DNA from: Liolophura sinensis | Taxonomy: Eukaryota; Mollusca; Polyplacophora; Chitonida; Chitonidae | Assembly: GCF_032854445.1 (NCBI RefSeq) | Contig: NC_088302.1 | Span: forward strand, 42,164,191-42,228,190 | DNA: 64,000 nucleotides | Direction: 5' to 3' | Shown: positions 1 to 13,351 of the stretch, piece by piece | Numbering within the stretch: position 1 is the stretch's first letter | Layout of the letters: every line of letters starts with the position of its first letter | The notes under the pieces: model-generated | Database searches by the model: none | What the model was told of the DNA's origin: nothing | Seen by the model: only the letters and a program-made list of their open reading frames with translations | Translations under genes and position numbers: made by a program

Positions 1-1077
1 TGTTACAGCCAAACTAGGCATATTTATTTGTTATTCCGACTCGACCTCGACGAAAGAAGATATCTTACCCACCGAGGACACATAGAGATCATCTTATCAC
101 GTGAATGTAAAGATTGTAATTTCTAGCGACCAGACACACGAGGTACAGGTTCAATTCAAGCCTTCAACAGGGGATTTGCACAGATCCCTCCCCTCTCAGT
201 GTTTCTATACAGGCCTTGGTGAAAGAGGTAGTCAAGGGAGCTCTTTTGGCTGTTTGCGCTGTCTTACCTTCGCTTAAGACCTTTGCCTTCCATCAAAATG
301 GGCTTAAAATCGGTACATCGCAGTAGAAAGTTCCTCTTCAAATCTGCTCTCCCCCACCCATAGAACTGATCGTAAAAGTGTCAGAAATAAAATCGGGTGT
401 ATGACGTTCAACATGAATCTGTCAATGGATGGATCCATTGTCAATCATTGTAAGATCACCTCCTGGCTGTGTCTGCTTAATTACGGAGTCTTTTTGCTTA
501 GTTACTGAATTACACGTACAGGAGTAAATTATCGCTTGATCGGCTTCATTACATATACATCTGTAATCTTTGTGGTGCAGTTTACCGAGAGTGAGAGATA
601 CCCGGGTCTCTATATATATGAAGCATTAATGGTCTTCCGTTGAGATATATGGCATGAATGTTTGTATGGTCATGTGGACCACGTTAACGATGGTGGAGAA
701 CTTTTATCGTACTCAAATCCCTCATTTCGGAAACACATATGACTAGGGTCTGGAGTCGATCAGTGAGAGAATTAACCAGATGGTTAGGTTTGGATGCGCT
801 TGTTTTCCTGAGTGTGGGTAGACCTGATACATCTGAATGCTATCTTGGACAAGGACACATTGCAAACTGTCACTACGTTTGCAACTAATTTCTGATGCAC
901 CAAGAGCACTTCTAAATAAGTGTTTCGTGGAAACGTGAAAACGATGTCTGTATTATATCTTTTATAAGAACATGATACTTGTATAAGTTTGAAGAACCCA
1001 TCACAGGTTTTCGTAGGCCATCTGTGTACTAATCTGGACTCCAGGGTACTTTACCTACATTCTCTGTAACCGCAAAC

Positions 1078-2190
1078 ATGAATTACTCTACAAATGGCTC
1101 AATTGAGGAGAACATAACGTACTCCAGCACGACGACAGAAATCTTGGATCAGTCAGAAGACGCGACTTCCCAGGACCCACGGCAAGAAGTTGCCGACAAC
1201 TTATGGAAGGTTTGTTCTCCAATTCTCATTCTGTTAGGTACTTTTGGAAACAGTGTCTCCATTGCTGTTCTTTGCCGGAAATCTATGTGGAAGATCTCCT
1301 CCTCTCCGTACCTGGTGGTCCTCGGTGTGGCCGATCTATTCGTCCTGTGGACAGCCCTCCTCAGACAATGGCTCAGGTTCTTGGTGAACATAGACATTCG
1401 GGATTTTTCCCGCGTCGTCTGTAAACTTCAAATTTTTTCTTTGTTCACGTTCACGGACTTCTCCGCCTGGACTCTTGTGGCAGTAACGGTGGAGAGGTTC
1501 ATATTTGTTTGCTTCCCGTTTAAAGCCAAGAGCGTTTGTACTCGAAGGAGGACCACTTTCACTCTGGTTCTAATCCTGCTCTCTCTTGCCCTTCTCAACT
1601 CCCACTTCTTGTACGGCTATGGTTCCGTCTACGAAGAGCCAGCGCTTATCCCCTACTGTGGCCACATTAATGACAACTACTCCATGTTCTTCTATCAAAT
1701 CTGGCCTTGGATTGACACATCGGTTTTCTCTCTTGTGCCTTTCAGTATAATTGCCATTTGTAATATTTCCATCATCACCAAAATCGCCCGTTCCCGATTC
1801 CGGAACAAGGTAGCGGCCAACAGTGCCGGTGAGGGTGACAATCGGGTGAAGCCTTCCTCCATGACGGCCTTGCTACTTTCGCTTAACACCGTATTTCTTG
1901 TCACCACGGCTCCCGTCTGTATTTTCTACATTGGTTTACCCGAGTGGACGCGCACAGCAACCTCCGAAGAAAAAATAGAGTTGGACTTATGGCTCGCCAT
2001 CCTTCAGCTCCTTATGTATCTCAACAACTCGGTCAATTTTCTGTTTTATTGTATAAGTGGTCCTAAGTTTAGAAGAGAACTGAGATCCATTTGTGGACGG
2101 AGAGGCGCTACTGGAACGACAACGAATGAGTCCACAGCACCAACAGGTGTCTCGGTTATCCCTCTCAGGGAACAGGCCAACTCACCGTGA
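1078..2190 (+). CDS. Class A (rhodopsin-type) GPCR, array copy A
   Basis: A 370-residue seven-transmembrane receptor, probably for a neuropeptide, at the plasma membrane. The N-terminus has N-glycosylation sequons (NYS at 2, NGS at 6, NIT at 12). Hydrophobic segments lie near 46-67, 77-100, 112-138, 157-180, 208-233, 263-287 and 305-327. TM1 has GNSV and TM2 has VADL. Cys115 and Cys194 can form the conserved TM3-ECL2 disulphide. The DRY motif is ERF (139-141), and the TM7 NPxxY region is NSVNFLFY (317-324), followed by a basic helix-8-like stretch. ERF and NSVNF are common in invertebrate peptide receptors of the FMRFamide-receptor-like type, but I cannot assign a ligand. The ATG follows CCGCAAAC, kept in all four copies. 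The coding block is intronless; a 5' non-coding exon is possible. It differs from copy B at only six residues (3, 9, 21, 81, 112, 368). Confidence 0.93.
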   Translation: MNYSTNGSIEENITYSSTTTEILDQSEDATSQDPRQEVADNLWKVCSPILILLGTFGNSVSIAVLCRKSMWKISSSPYLVVLGVADLFVLWTALLRQWLRFLVNIDIRDFSRVVCKLQIFSLFTFTDFSAWTLVAVTVERFIFVCFPFKAKSVCTRRRTTFTLVLILLSLALLNSHFLYGYGSVYEEPALIPYCGHINDNYSMFFYQIWPWIDTSVFSLVPFSIIAICNISIITKIARSRFRNKVAANSAGEGDNRVKPSSMTALLLSLNTVFLVTTAPVCIFYIGLPEWTRTATSEEKIELDLWLAILQLLMYLNNSVNFLFYCISGPKFRRELRSICGRRGATGTTTNESTAPTGVSVIPLREQANSP

Positions 2191-3430
2191 GTCCTCTGGA
2201 ATATGGGTCAGTTAATGTTGCCGTCTTATTACCGTTTGAATACGGTAATTATGGGATGACGTTTTCAATGGATTGGCACCAGCGTTCGTGTTTTTCACAA
2301 AACATTAATTGTACTATTTTCGTCGTAGACTATGATGTGGATTAGTTTTTGTACATAACGTTTGCTTATGTCGCTCTAATTGTAATCACAATAACGCAGT
2401 TATTGGAATGCGGATAGAGTTATTAAATCCGACAATGGTGTCCCACTCGTAGACTTTACATAAAGGCTTTCATAATCGCAAGGCCCATTTCTTAAATAGC
2501 TTATACCATCAGTTCCAAAAATGAAAACTATACGCGGGAAACATTTGGAGCTATAGCCCGCACAAATGTGAGTCGCGACACATCTTCATCCCTGCATTTA
2601 CCACAAATTAACACTTAACGTGGAAAACAATGGGAGTTGTATCCCGGACGTGAAATCATATCTTTTTATTTATTGTATGTTGGGAAAAGGCAATGTGGTA
2701 ACCATGATAACTAGGGAAAATGGACAAATGTGAATCGCGACACAGCGTCAAGTGTGTATGTATTTATCCACCAAAATGAAAACTCCACGCAGAAACAGAG
2801 TTATGCCTTATCGGTTCAAATATTCAAAATGGCTCGCACCCACCATTATAAGTTTTAACAGATGAGACGCACGTTTGCAGGATTTCGCTATTTTATCATA
2901 TGAACTGAATGAGGGTAAACAGCATACGAGAGACACGGTATAGTGTTCCACATTTGGATATATTGCACAGTTTCAGATTAAAATCTGATAAGCTAAAAAG
3001 TTAACAGGCACGCCAGAAAGAAATGGCTCTGGCCGTTTAGGTCTGTTTTCACTCATTTTAGAAAAGAACTAAGGTAAACATGTTTGTTGTCTTTTCGTTT
3101 AACATTTTGTTGTGATCCGGATGTTGGAAATTTGCTGGAAAATGACGTTTTGCCACTGTCAAATGTTTGTCAACAGAAGGAAAAGTTAGGAACGGATTTG
3201 GATGTAACTTTATGCACCGCTTGGCTGTGGCACTACTACCAGTTTATTTCATTTTGGTAGGATTCCGATCCAGATTTTTAGACATATATTTCCTCACCAT
3301 TTTTTCATGGCACGTAGAAATAGAAATACGCCAGGTGCACGTGCCATTTTTCGAACACGGGTGAGCGTACTTGATAATTCGCTACTGTACATGTTTGCAC
3401 GACTCTTACCGGACGCGCGCGAATGGCGAA

Positions 3431-3803
3431 TATCGCAGGTGCACGTGGTAAATCAGTTTCGAGTTGATTTTATCCCTCGCTGATTTTGGGGGCCTCTAAC
3501 ATCCACTCTGTGGAGAATCAGTGTAGCATGTACATCTCCGGCATAACTGATAGTGAGATCGTAGTCGATTTTACCGATGAAATGGTTTTTAACTGGCCTA
3601 TTAAGCCCTGGTCCGAGAGAGTATCTCTACCCCGCGATAATCAACCAACAAAAAGTAAGCACTTGACACTCAAGTTCCACTAATCGGCCTGCCTGTTGGT
3701 AATTTAGGGGCGGTCTAAACAGCAGCAGTTAAGAAAACAAATCCTTTTTATTGAGCCTTCCAGAATACTTTTTTTTCCCACAGCTACAAAAATTACTCGT
3801 AAA
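3431..3803. repeat. 373-bp block present in units A and B, absent from C
   Basis: After the shared GAATGGCGAA, unit A continues for 373 bp before the shared AATTCCTCTTTTGCACC. Unit C joins the two directly near 13508. The B copy is at 7702-8074. No convincing gene lies inside. Whether it was inserted in A/B or deleted from C is not decided by the sequence. Confidence 0.8.
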
Positions 3804-5348
3804 AATTCCTCTTTTGCACCTTTACAAAGAAGTTTTTCCTTAACTGCGACAACGATGACAAAAAAGAATGTTTTTTTTTGTATCTTTGTCATCAAAAAGA
3901 ATTATAGAGAAAGTATGGCATGAGTTATATGTATATATGTTTTATTTTAAACAGGTTTGTCTTTGTATATTTTGATTCAACGCAGAAATTTGAAGTCTTG
4001 GAGATTTCACCGGAGTCTGTTAATTCGTATTTGTTGTTTTGATTAAATCAGAAAGAAAACATAAAAATAAAGCATCTGTAGAAAATACCTTAACCTTTTT
4101 ACATGATGAAATATGGTGCATGTATAAGGTGGACAATATTACTAATGTATGTGTTTTGCTCATTCTGCACATTACTGACCTGTCAATATACCTAACATGT
4201 TCACCCCTTTTTTCTCATGACACCAGAGTATTTGTATCGTACGAAAAAGTCTGCAGTGTTACAGCCAAACTAGGCATATTTATTTGTTATTCCGGCTCGA
4301 CCTCGACGAAAGAAGATATTTTACCCACCGAGGACACATAGAGATCATCTTATCACGTGAATGTAAAGATTGTAATTTCTAGCGATCAGACACACGAGGT
4401 ACAGGTTCAATTCAAGCCTTCAACAGGGGATTTGCACAGATCCCTCCCCTCTCAGTGTTTCTATACAGGCCTTGGTGAAAGAGGTAGTCAAGGGAGCTCT
4501 TTTGGCTGTTTGCGCTGTCTTACCTTCGCTTAAGACCTTTGCCTTCCATCAAAATGGGCTTAAAATCGGTACATCGCAGGTGGAAAGTTCCTCTTTTACT
4601 TGGTAAAAGTCTCTGCTGTCCCCCACCCATAGAACTGATCGTAAAAGTGTCAGAAATAAAATCGGGTGTATGACGTTCAACATGAATCTGTCAATGGATG
4701 GATCCATTGTCAATCATTGTAAGATCACCTCCTGGCTGTGTCTGCTTAATTACGGAGTCTTTTTGCTTAGTTACTGAATTACACGTACAGGGGTAAATTA
4801 TCGCTTGATCGGCTTCATTACATATACATCTGTAATCTTTTTGGTGCAGTTTACCGAGAGTGAGAGATACCCGGGTCTCTATATATATGAAGCATTAATG
4901 GTCTTCCGTTGAGATATATGGCATGAATGTTTGTATGGTCATGTGGACCACGTTAACGATGGTGGAGAACTTTTATCGTACTCAAATCCCTCATTTCGGA
5001 AACACATATGACTAGGGTCTGGAGTCGATCAGTGAGAGAATTAACCAGATGGTTAGGTTTGGATGCGCTTGTTTTCCTGAGTGTGGGTAGACCTGATACA
5101 TCTGAATGCTATCTTGGACAAGGACACATTGCAAACTGTCACTACGTTTGCAACTAATTTCTGATGCACCAAGAGCACTTCTAAATAAGTGTTTCTTGGA
5201 AACGTGAAAACGATGTCTGTATTATATTTTTTTTATAGGAACATGATACTTGTATAAGTTTGAAGAACTCATCACAGGTTTTCGTAGGCCTACTGTGTAC
5301 TAATTTGGACTCCAGGGTACTTTACCTACATTCTCTGTAACCGCAAAC

Positions 5349-6461
5349 ATGAATTTCTCTACAAATGGCTCAACTGAGGAGAACATAACGTACTCCAGCA
5401 CGACGACAGGAATCTTGGATCAGTCAGAAGACGCGACTTCCCAGGACCCACGGCAAGAAGTTGCCGACAACTTATGGAAGGTTTGTTCTCCAATTCTCAT
5501 TCTGTTAGGTACTTTTGGAAACAGTGTCTCCATTGCTGTTCTTTGCCGGAAATCTATGTGGAAGATCTCCTCCTCTCCGTACCTGGTGGCCCTCGGTGTG
5601 GCCGATCTATTCGTCCTGTGGACAGCCCTCCTCAGACAATGGCTCAGGTTCTTGGTGAACATAGACATTCGGGATTTTTCCCCCGTCGTCTGTAAACTTC
5701 AAATTTTTTCTTTGTTCACGTTCACGGACTTCTCCGCCTGGACTCTTGTGGCAGTAACGGTGGAGAGGTTCATATTTGTTTGCTTCCCGTTTAAAGCCAA
5801 GAGCGTTTGTACTCGAAGGAGGACCACTTTCACTCTGGTTCTAATCCTGCTTTCTCTTGCCCTTCTCAACTCCCACTTCTTGTACGGCTATGGTTCCGTC
5901 TACGAAGAGCCAGCGCTTATCCCCTACTGTGGCCACATTAATGACAACTACTCCATGTTCTTCTATCAAATCTGGCCTTGGATTGACACATCGGTTTTCT
6001 CTCTTGTGCCTTTCAGTATAATTGCCATTTGTAATATTTCCATCATCACCAAAATCGCCCGTTCCCGATTCCGGAACAAGGTAGCGGCCAACAGTGCCGG
6101 TGAGGGTGACAATCGGGTGAAGCCTTCCTCCATGACGGCCTTGCTACTTTCGCTTAACACCGTATTTCTTGTCACCACGGCTCCCGTCTGTATTTTCTAC
6201 ATTGGTTTACCCGAGTGGACGCGCACAGCAACCTCCGAAGAAAAAATAGAGTTGGACTTATGGCTCGCCATCCTTCAGCTCCTTATGTATCTCAACAACT
6301 CGGTCAATTTTCTGTTTTATTGTATAAGTGGTCCTAAGTTTAGAAGAGAACTGAGATCCATTTGTGGACGGAGAGGCGCTACTGGAACGACAACGAATGA
6401 GTCCACAGCACCAACAGGTGTCTCGGTTATCCCTCTCAGGGAACAGGCCAAATCACCGTGA
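5349..6461 (+). CDS. Class A (rhodopsin-type) GPCR, array copy B
   Basis: A 370-residue paralogue of copy A with the same seven-TM layout, Cys115/Cys194 pair, ERF motif (139-141) and NSVNFLFY (317-324). Relative to A it has Phe3, Thr9, Gly21, Ala81, Pro112 and Lys368; four of the six changes fall in the extracellular N-terminus, TM2 or the TM2-TM3 loop and one at the C-terminus, none in the G-protein-facing motifs. Pro112 is shared with C and D, so Arg112 in A is the derived state. The open frame and near-identical flanks, including the upstream TATATATA near 4882, suggest both copies are functional or very recently duplicated. Likely a peptide receptor; ligand unknown. Confidence 0.93.
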   Translation: MNFSTNGSTEENITYSSTTTGILDQSEDATSQDPRQEVADNLWKVCSPILILLGTFGNSVSIAVLCRKSMWKISSSPYLVALGVADLFVLWTALLRQWLRFLVNIDIRDFSPVVCKLQIFSLFTFTDFSAWTLVAVTVERFIFVCFPFKAKSVCTRRRTTFTLVLILLSLALLNSHFLYGYGSVYEEPALIPYCGHINDNYSMFFYQIWPWIDTSVFSLVPFSIIAICNISIITKIARSRFRNKVAANSAGEGDNRVKPSSMTALLLSLNTVFLVTTAPVCIFYIGLPEWTRTATSEEKIELDLWLAILQLLMYLNNSVNFLFYCISGPKFRRELRSICGRRGATGTTTNESTAPTGVSVIPLREQAKSP

Positions 6462-9400
6462 GTCCTCTGGAATATGGGTCAGTTAATGTTGCCGTCTTAT
6501 TACCGTTTGAATACGGTAATTATGGGATGACGTTTTCAATGGATTGGCACCAGCGTTCGTGTTTTTCACAAAACATTAATTGTACTATTTTCGTCGTAGA
6601 CTATGATGTGGATTAGTTTTTGTACATAACGTTTGCTTATGTCGCTCTAATTGTAATCACAATAACGCAGTTATTGGAATGCGGATAGAGTTATTAAATC
6701 CGACAATGGTGTCCCACTCGTAGACTTTACATAAAGGCTTTCATAATCGCAAGGCCCATTTCTTAAATAGCTTATACCATCAGTTCCAAAAATGAAAACT
6801 ATACGCGGGAAACATTTGGAGCTATAGCCCGCACAAATGTGAGTCGCGACACATCTTCATCTCTGCATTTACCACAAATTAACACTTAACGTGGAAAACA
6901 ATGGGAGTTGTATCCCGGACGTGAAATCATATCTTTTTATATATTGTATGTTGGGAAAAGGCAATGTGGTAACCATGATAACTAGGGAAAATGGACAAAT
7001 GTGAATCGCGACACAGCGTCAAGTGTGTATGTATTTATCCACCAAAATAAAAACTCCACGCAGAAACAGAGTTATGCCTTATCGGTTCAAATATTCAAAA
7101 TGGCTCGCACCCACCATTATAAGTTTTAACAGATGAGACGCACGTTTGCAGGATTTCGCTATTTTATCATATGAACTGAATGAGGGTAAACAGCATACGA
7201 GAGACACGGTATAGTGTTCCACATTTGGATATATTGCACAGTTTCAGATTAAAATCTGATAAGCTAAAAAGTTAACAGGCACGCCAGAAAGAAATGGCTC
7301 TGGCCGTTTAGGTCTGTTTTCACTCATTTTAGAAAAGAACTAAGGTAAACATGTTTGTTGTCTTTTCGTTTAACATTTTGTTGTGATCCGGATGTTGGAA
7401 ATTTGCTGGAAAATGACGTTTTGCCACTGTCAAATGTTTGTCAACAGAAGGAAAAGTTAGGAACGGATTTGGATGTAACTTTATGCACCGCTTGGCTGTG
7501 GCACTACTACCAGTTTATTTCATTTTGGTAGGATTCCGATCCAGATTTTTAGACATATATTTCCTCACCATTTTTTCATGGCACGTAGAAATAGAAATAC
7601 GCCAGGTGCACGTGCCATTTTTCGAACACGGGTGAGCGTACTTGATAATTCGCTACTGTACATGTTTGCACGACTCTTACCGGACGCGCGCGAATGGCGA
7701 ATATCGCAGGTGCACGTGGTAAATCAGTTTCGAGTTGATTTTATCCCTCGCTGATTTTGGGGGCCTCTAACATCCACTCTGTGGAGAATCAGTGTAGCAT
7801 GTACATCTCCGGCATAACTGATAGTGAGATCGTAGTCGATTTTACCGATGAAATGGTTTTTAACTGGCCTATTAAGCCCTGGTCCGAGAGAGTATCTCTA
7901 CCCCGCGATAATCAACCAACAAAAAGTAAGCACTTGACACTCAAGTTCCACTAATCGGCCTGCCTGTTGGTAATTTAGGGGCGGTCTAAACAGCAGCAGT
8001 TAAGAAAACAAATCCTTTTTATTGAGCCTTCCAGAATACTTTTTTTTCCCACAGCTACAAAAATTACTCGTAAAAATTCCTCTTTTGCACCTTTACAAAG
8101 AAGTTTTTCCTTAACTGCGACAACGATGACAAAAAAGAATGTTTTTTTTTGTATCTTTGTCATCAAAAAGAATTATAGAGAAAGTATGGCATGAGTTATA
8201 TGTATATATGTTTTATTTTAAACAGGTTTGTCTTTGTATATTTTGATTCAACGCAGAAATTTGAAGTCTTGGAGATTTCACCGGAGTCTGTTAATTCGTA
8301 TTTGTTGTTTTGATTAAATCAGAAAGAAAACATAAAAATAAAGCATCTGTAGAAAATACCTTAACCTTTTTACATGATGAAATATGGTGCATGTATAAGG
8401 TGGACAATATTACTAATGTATGTGTTTTGCTCATTCTGCACATTACTGACCTGTCAATATACCTAACATGTTCACCCCTTTTTTCTCATGACACCAGAGT
8501 ATTTGTATCGTACGAAAAAGTCTGCAGTGTTACAGCCAAACTAGGCATATTGATTTGTTATTCCGGCTCGACCTCGACGAAAGAAGATATTTTACCCACC
8601 GAGGACACATAGAGATCATCTTATCACGTGAATGTAAAGATTGTAATTTCTAGCGATCAGACACACGAGGTACAGGTTCAATTCAAGCCTTCAACAGGGG
8701 ATTTGCACAGATCCCTCCCCTCTCAGTGTTTCTATACAGGCCTTGGTGAAAGAGGTAGTCAAGGGAGCTCTTTTGGCTGTTTGCGCTGTCTTACCTTCGC
8801 TTAAGACCTTTGCCTTCCATCAAAATGGGCTTAAAATCGGTACATCGCAGGTGGAAAGTTCCTCTTTTACTTGGTAAAAGTCTCTGCTGTCCCCCACCCA
8901 TAGAACTGATCGTAAAAGTGTCAGAAATAAAATCGGGTGTATGACGTTCAACATGAATCTGTCAATGGATGGATCCATTGTCAATCATTGTAAGATCACC
9001 TCCTGGCTGTGTCTGCTTAATTACGGAGTCTTTTTGCTTAGTTACTGAATTACACGTACAGGGGTAAATTATCGCTTGATCGGCTTCATTACATATACAT
9101 CTGTAATCTTTGTGGTGCAGTTTACCGAGAGTGAGAGATACCCGGGTCTCTATATATTTGAAGCATTAATGGTCTTCCGTTGAGACATATTGCATGAATG
9201 GTTGTATGGTCATGTGGACCACGTTAACGATGGTGGAGAACTTTTATCGTACTCAAATCCCTCATTTCGGAAACACATATGACTAGTGTCTGGAGTCGAT
9301 CAGTGAGAGAATTAACCAGATGGTTAGGTTTGGATGCGCTTGTTTTCTTGAGTGTGGGTAGACCTGATACATCTGAATGCTATCTTGGACAAGGACACAT

Positions 9401-9617
9401 TGCAAACTGTCACTACGTTTGCAACTAATTTCTGATGCACCAAGAGCACTTCTAAATAAGTGTTTCTTGGAAACGTGAAAACGATGTCTGTATTATATTT
9501 TTTATAAGAACATGATACTTGTATAAGTTTGAAGAACTTATCACAGGTTTTCGCAGGCCTACTGTGTACTAATTTGGACTCCAGGGTACTTTACCTACAT
9601 TCTCTGTAACCGCAAAC

Positions 9618-10730
9618 ATGAATTTCTCTACAAATGGCTCAACTGAGGAGAACATAACGTACTCCAGCACGACGACAGGAATCTTGGATCAGTCAGAAGA
9701 CGCGACTTCCCAGGACCCACGGCAAGAAGTTGCCGACAACTTATGGAAGGTTTGTTCTCCAATTCTCATTCTGTTAGGTACTTTTGGAAACAGTATCTCC
9801 ATTGCTGTTCTTTGCCGGAAATCTATGTGGAAGATCTCCTCCTCTCCGTACTTGGTGGCCCTCGGTGTGGCCGATCTATTCGTCCTGTGGACAGGCCTCC
9901 TCAGACAATGGCTTAGGTTCTTGGTGAACATAGACATTTGGGATATTTCCCCCGTCATTTGTAAACTTCAAATTTTTTCTTTGTTCACGTTCACGGACTT
10001 CTCCGCCTGGACTCTTGTGGCAGTAACGGTGGAGAGGTTCATATTTGTTTGCTTCCCGTTTAAGGCCAAGAGCGTTTGTACTCGAAGGAGGACCACTTTC
10101 ACTCTGGTTCTAATCCTGATAGCTCTTGCTCTTCTGAACTCCCACTTCTTGTACGGCTATGGTTCCGTCTACGAAGAGCCAGCGCTTATCCCCTACTGTG
10201 GCCACATTAATGACAACTACTCCATGTTCTTCTATCAAATCTGGCCTTGGATTGACACATCGGTTTTCTCTCTTGTGCCTTTCAGTATAATTGCCATTTG
10301 TAATATCTCCATCATCACCAAAATCGCCCGCTCCCGATTCCGGAACAAGGTAGCGGCCAACAGTGCCGGTGAGGGTGACAATCGGGTGAAGCCTTCCTCC
10401 ATGACGGCCTTGCTACTTTCGCTTAACACCGTATTTCTTGTCACCACGGCTCCCGTCTGTATTTTCTACATTGGTTTACCCGAGTGGACGCGCACGGCAA
10501 CCGCCGAAAAGAAAATAGAGTTGGACTTATGGCTCGCCATCCTTCAGCTCCTTATGTATCTCAATAACTCGGTCAATTTTCTGTTTTATTGTATAAGTGG
10601 TCCTAAGTTTAGAAGAGAACTGAGATCCATGTGTGGACGGAGAGGCGCTACTGGAACGACAGCGACTGTGTCCACAGCACCAACAGGTGTCTCGGTCATC
10701 CCTCTCAGAGAACAGGCAAACTCACCGTGA
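9618..10730 (+). CDS. Class A (rhodopsin-type) GPCR, array copy C
   Basis: A 370-residue paralogue with intact motifs (Cys115/Cys194, ERF, NSVNFLFY). Changes against B include V60I, A93G, R108W, F110I, V114I, L168I, S169A, S296A, E298K, I338M and three substitutions at 349-351 in the C-terminal tail. Several (Gly93, Ile114, the IALAL version of TM4, Met338) are shared with copy D, placing C between D and the A/B pair. Substitutions gather in extracellular loop 1 and the top of TM3, TM4, the third extracellular loop and the C-terminal tail. The 3' flank follows A/B with small indels to about 11778, then switches to a C-specific block. Confidence 0.93.
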   Translation: MNFSTNGSTEENITYSSTTTGILDQSEDATSQDPRQEVADNLWKVCSPILILLGTFGNSISIAVLCRKSMWKISSSPYLVALGVADLFVLWTGLLRQWLRFLVNIDIWDISPVICKLQIFSLFTFTDFSAWTLVAVTVERFIFVCFPFKAKSVCTRRRTTFTLVLILIALALLNSHFLYGYGSVYEEPALIPYCGHINDNYSMFFYQIWPWIDTSVFSLVPFSIIAICNISIITKIARSRFRNKVAANSAGEGDNRVKPSSMTALLLSLNTVFLVTTAPVCIFYIGLPEWTRTATAEKKIELDLWLAILQLLMYLNNSVNFLFYCISGPKFRRELRSMCGRRGATGTTATVSTAPTGVSVIPLREQANSP

Positions 10731-11778
10731 GTCCTCTGGAATATGGATCAATTAATGTTGCCGTCTTATTACCGTTTGAATACGCAACGGTAACTATGGG
10801 ATGACGTTTTCAATGGATTTGCACCAGCGTTCGTATTTTCACAAAACATTACTTGTACTATTTTCGTCGTGGACTATGGTGTGGATTAGAGCCATCTGTC
10901 AACGTTTGCTTATGTAGCTCAACTTGTAATCATAATAATGGTGTCCCATTCGTAGACTTTACATAAAGCCATCCATAATTGCAAGGCCCATTTCTTAAAT
11001 AGCTTATACCATCAGTTTCAAAAATGAAAACTATACGCGGAAAACATTTGGAGCTATAGCCCGCACAAATGTGAGTTGCGACACATCTTCATCTCTGCAT
11101 TTACCACAAATTAACACTTTACGTTGGAAACAATGGGAGTTGTATCCCGGACGTGAAATCATATCTTTTTATATAGTGTATGTTGGGAAAAGGCAATGTG
11201 GTAACCATGATAACTAGGGAAAATGGACAAATGTGAGTCGCGACACAGCGTCAAGTGTGTATGTATTTATCCACCAAAATGAAAACTCCACGCAGAAAAA
11301 GAGTTATACCATATCGGTTCAAATATTCAAAATGGCTCGCACCCACAGCTATAAGTTTTAACAGATGAGATGCGCGTTTGCAGGATTTTGCCTTTTTATC
11401 AAATGGACTGAATGAGGGTAAACAGCATACGAGAGACACGATAGATTGTTTCCACATTTGGATATATTGCACAGTTTCAGATTAAAAACTGATAAGCTAA
11501 AAAGTTACCAGGCACGCCAGAAAGAAATGGCTCTGGTCGTTTGGATCTGTTTTCACTCCTTTTAGAAAAGAACTAAGGTTAACATGTTTGTTGTCTTTTT
11601 GTTTAACATTTTGTTGTGATCTGGATGTTGGAAATTTGCTGGAAAATGACGTTTTGCCATTGTCAAATGTTTGTCAGCAAAAGGAAAAGTTAGGAACGGA
11701 TTTGGATGTAACTTTATGCACCGCTTGGCTGTGGCACTACTACAAGATTATTTCATTGTGGTAGGATTCCGATCCAGA

Positions 11779-13351
11779 AGTTTTGTTAACGATTCTTTAC
11801 TATTCAAAATGTATATGTAGTGAACAAGCTATGCACGGAGTTTGATAAAAATTTCGCTGTGCACAGCATGGACTGGGAACAAACCCTTGATTCTCATGTT
11901 TTAGTGGTGATCCAGATCTAGCACGTTTTTAAGCAATCGATTCTTCACTATTACGAGATACGATACCAACGCAGAGTACTGCCCCTTCTTCAGTAGAAAA
12001 GTTTGTAGATTTTGGCCTGGATGTGCCGACATCTGTTTCAAAAATTTAAATCAGGTATACGTGGAAATGGCCTAAAAATCTACATAAACCACACACATGT
12101 AAGAGATGGCCAATCAAGATTATTAAAGGGAATTAAAATCACTACACTAAATTTCATTTTGGGGGAGGGGGAAGTGGGAAGGGATTTCGTTTGGAGAAAA
12201 CTGGAGAAAAATAGCGCTGTCCAGATACAGGCCTATTCTAACATAGGTGACAGGCCTAAGTCTATACATGGCGTATCCTCACTGGACCAAACACCGTTAA
12301 TATGCCAGTGGGTAAGACATCAAGGGTTTGTTTAATTTCACCAGCGAAGAATAGTTTCTTAACATCAGCTTTAGGTAAATAGTGTTTCTGGCATTTAGCC
12401 TTTGCTGACATCTCCAACCATGTATTTTAACAAAATGATATTCTTCACCGAAAATGGAACATCGACTTTGCGCAGTGTGTTTATTTACAACGCCTGTAAA
12501 TAGTGCTTGACGACTGATTTACGACCGTCTGGTTGTCCGCCTAGATTTAAAGTTATATAATTGCGAAATACCATGGCAGTCGATCTTCTATCGACAACAC
12601 TGCATTTAAAGATAAGCTATGTGTACTTCATTTTCCAGCTCTCATACATTATGCATTAGTTAGTTGGGGTCTTACGCCGTAAAGAAGGCTATCACTAGAG
12701 TATTTGACGCGGAGTCATATCATGTTACTAAAGGGAAAAACAAAAGGCAAAGAGCCCACACAGCGGAAACTTGATAGACTAGCCCAATGCTATACTCAGT
12801 TTTACATCAGGGCTTGCATCCGGTAATTTTTTATACCATTATTCTGACTTTATAGAAACCAGTTGACGTCTAACCGTAACAGAAGAAATCTCTGTCTTCG
12901 ATTTTCGCCGTAACCGTCCACCGACTCCGTACTTGTTGGGTGTACGTGTGTGAATTACAATAAGTCCATTGTTGAATTTCGAATTTTGAGTACGCAAATC
13001 AGGGGATGGAATCTCTAATCTGTTCATGCGCCTGATAGGCCACGTTTCTACACAAAACCTGCATTCATTAGATCCCCACAAGGGCGAGGTGACAGTTCTT
13101 TTGCTGTGAAATAAATAATAATGAGAACGTACCTGAGTGAAATTTACACTGTGTAATAACCGCGTTTTCCAACAGGCAGTATACTAGGTTAGAGTAATAT
13201 ACAGTATAATGTTTGTCTCTAGCATGTCGCTGTACAAACAGTAACACAGTACTGGTTTTTGTACAATAGCGTGCGTTTTTCTTAACTACACGAGAGAAAA
13301 GCTCGCGCGAGTATGCGCCGTTTTTCTAAAGTTTTTTTTGGGGGGACGCGA
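11779..13351. repeat. 1.57-kb block in unit C, homologous to the 3' flank of unit D
   Basis: A and B go straight from GATCCAGA to TTTTAGACATATATTTCC, but in C these are about 1.57 kb apart. The extra DNA aligns, with many substitutions, to about 19340-20300 downstream of unit D. Shared landmarks include ACGACTGATTTACG (12511 and 19800), CTAGAGTATTT (12694 and 19967) and GAAATCTCTGTCT (12884 and 20177). It is therefore probably ancestral flank kept in C and lost from A/B. Open frames here (for example 12012-12335) are not conserved between C and D, so I call no gene. Confidence 0.75.

Noticed and set aside
4039-4341. 100-codon plus frame in unit A (and 8310-8612 in B)
   Set aside because: It starts at TTG, not ATG, and the same position in unit C has a stop (TGG TGA near 13831), so it is not conserved as protein.
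10887-10900. GAGCCATCTGTCAA in the C 3' flank matching the D loop-2 insertion (16679)
   Set aside because: A 14-bp match with no extended alignment; too short to claim gene conversion.
12012-12335. 107-codon frame in the C-specific block
   Set aside because: Non-ATG start, and the homologous flank of D (about 19450) does not keep the frame.
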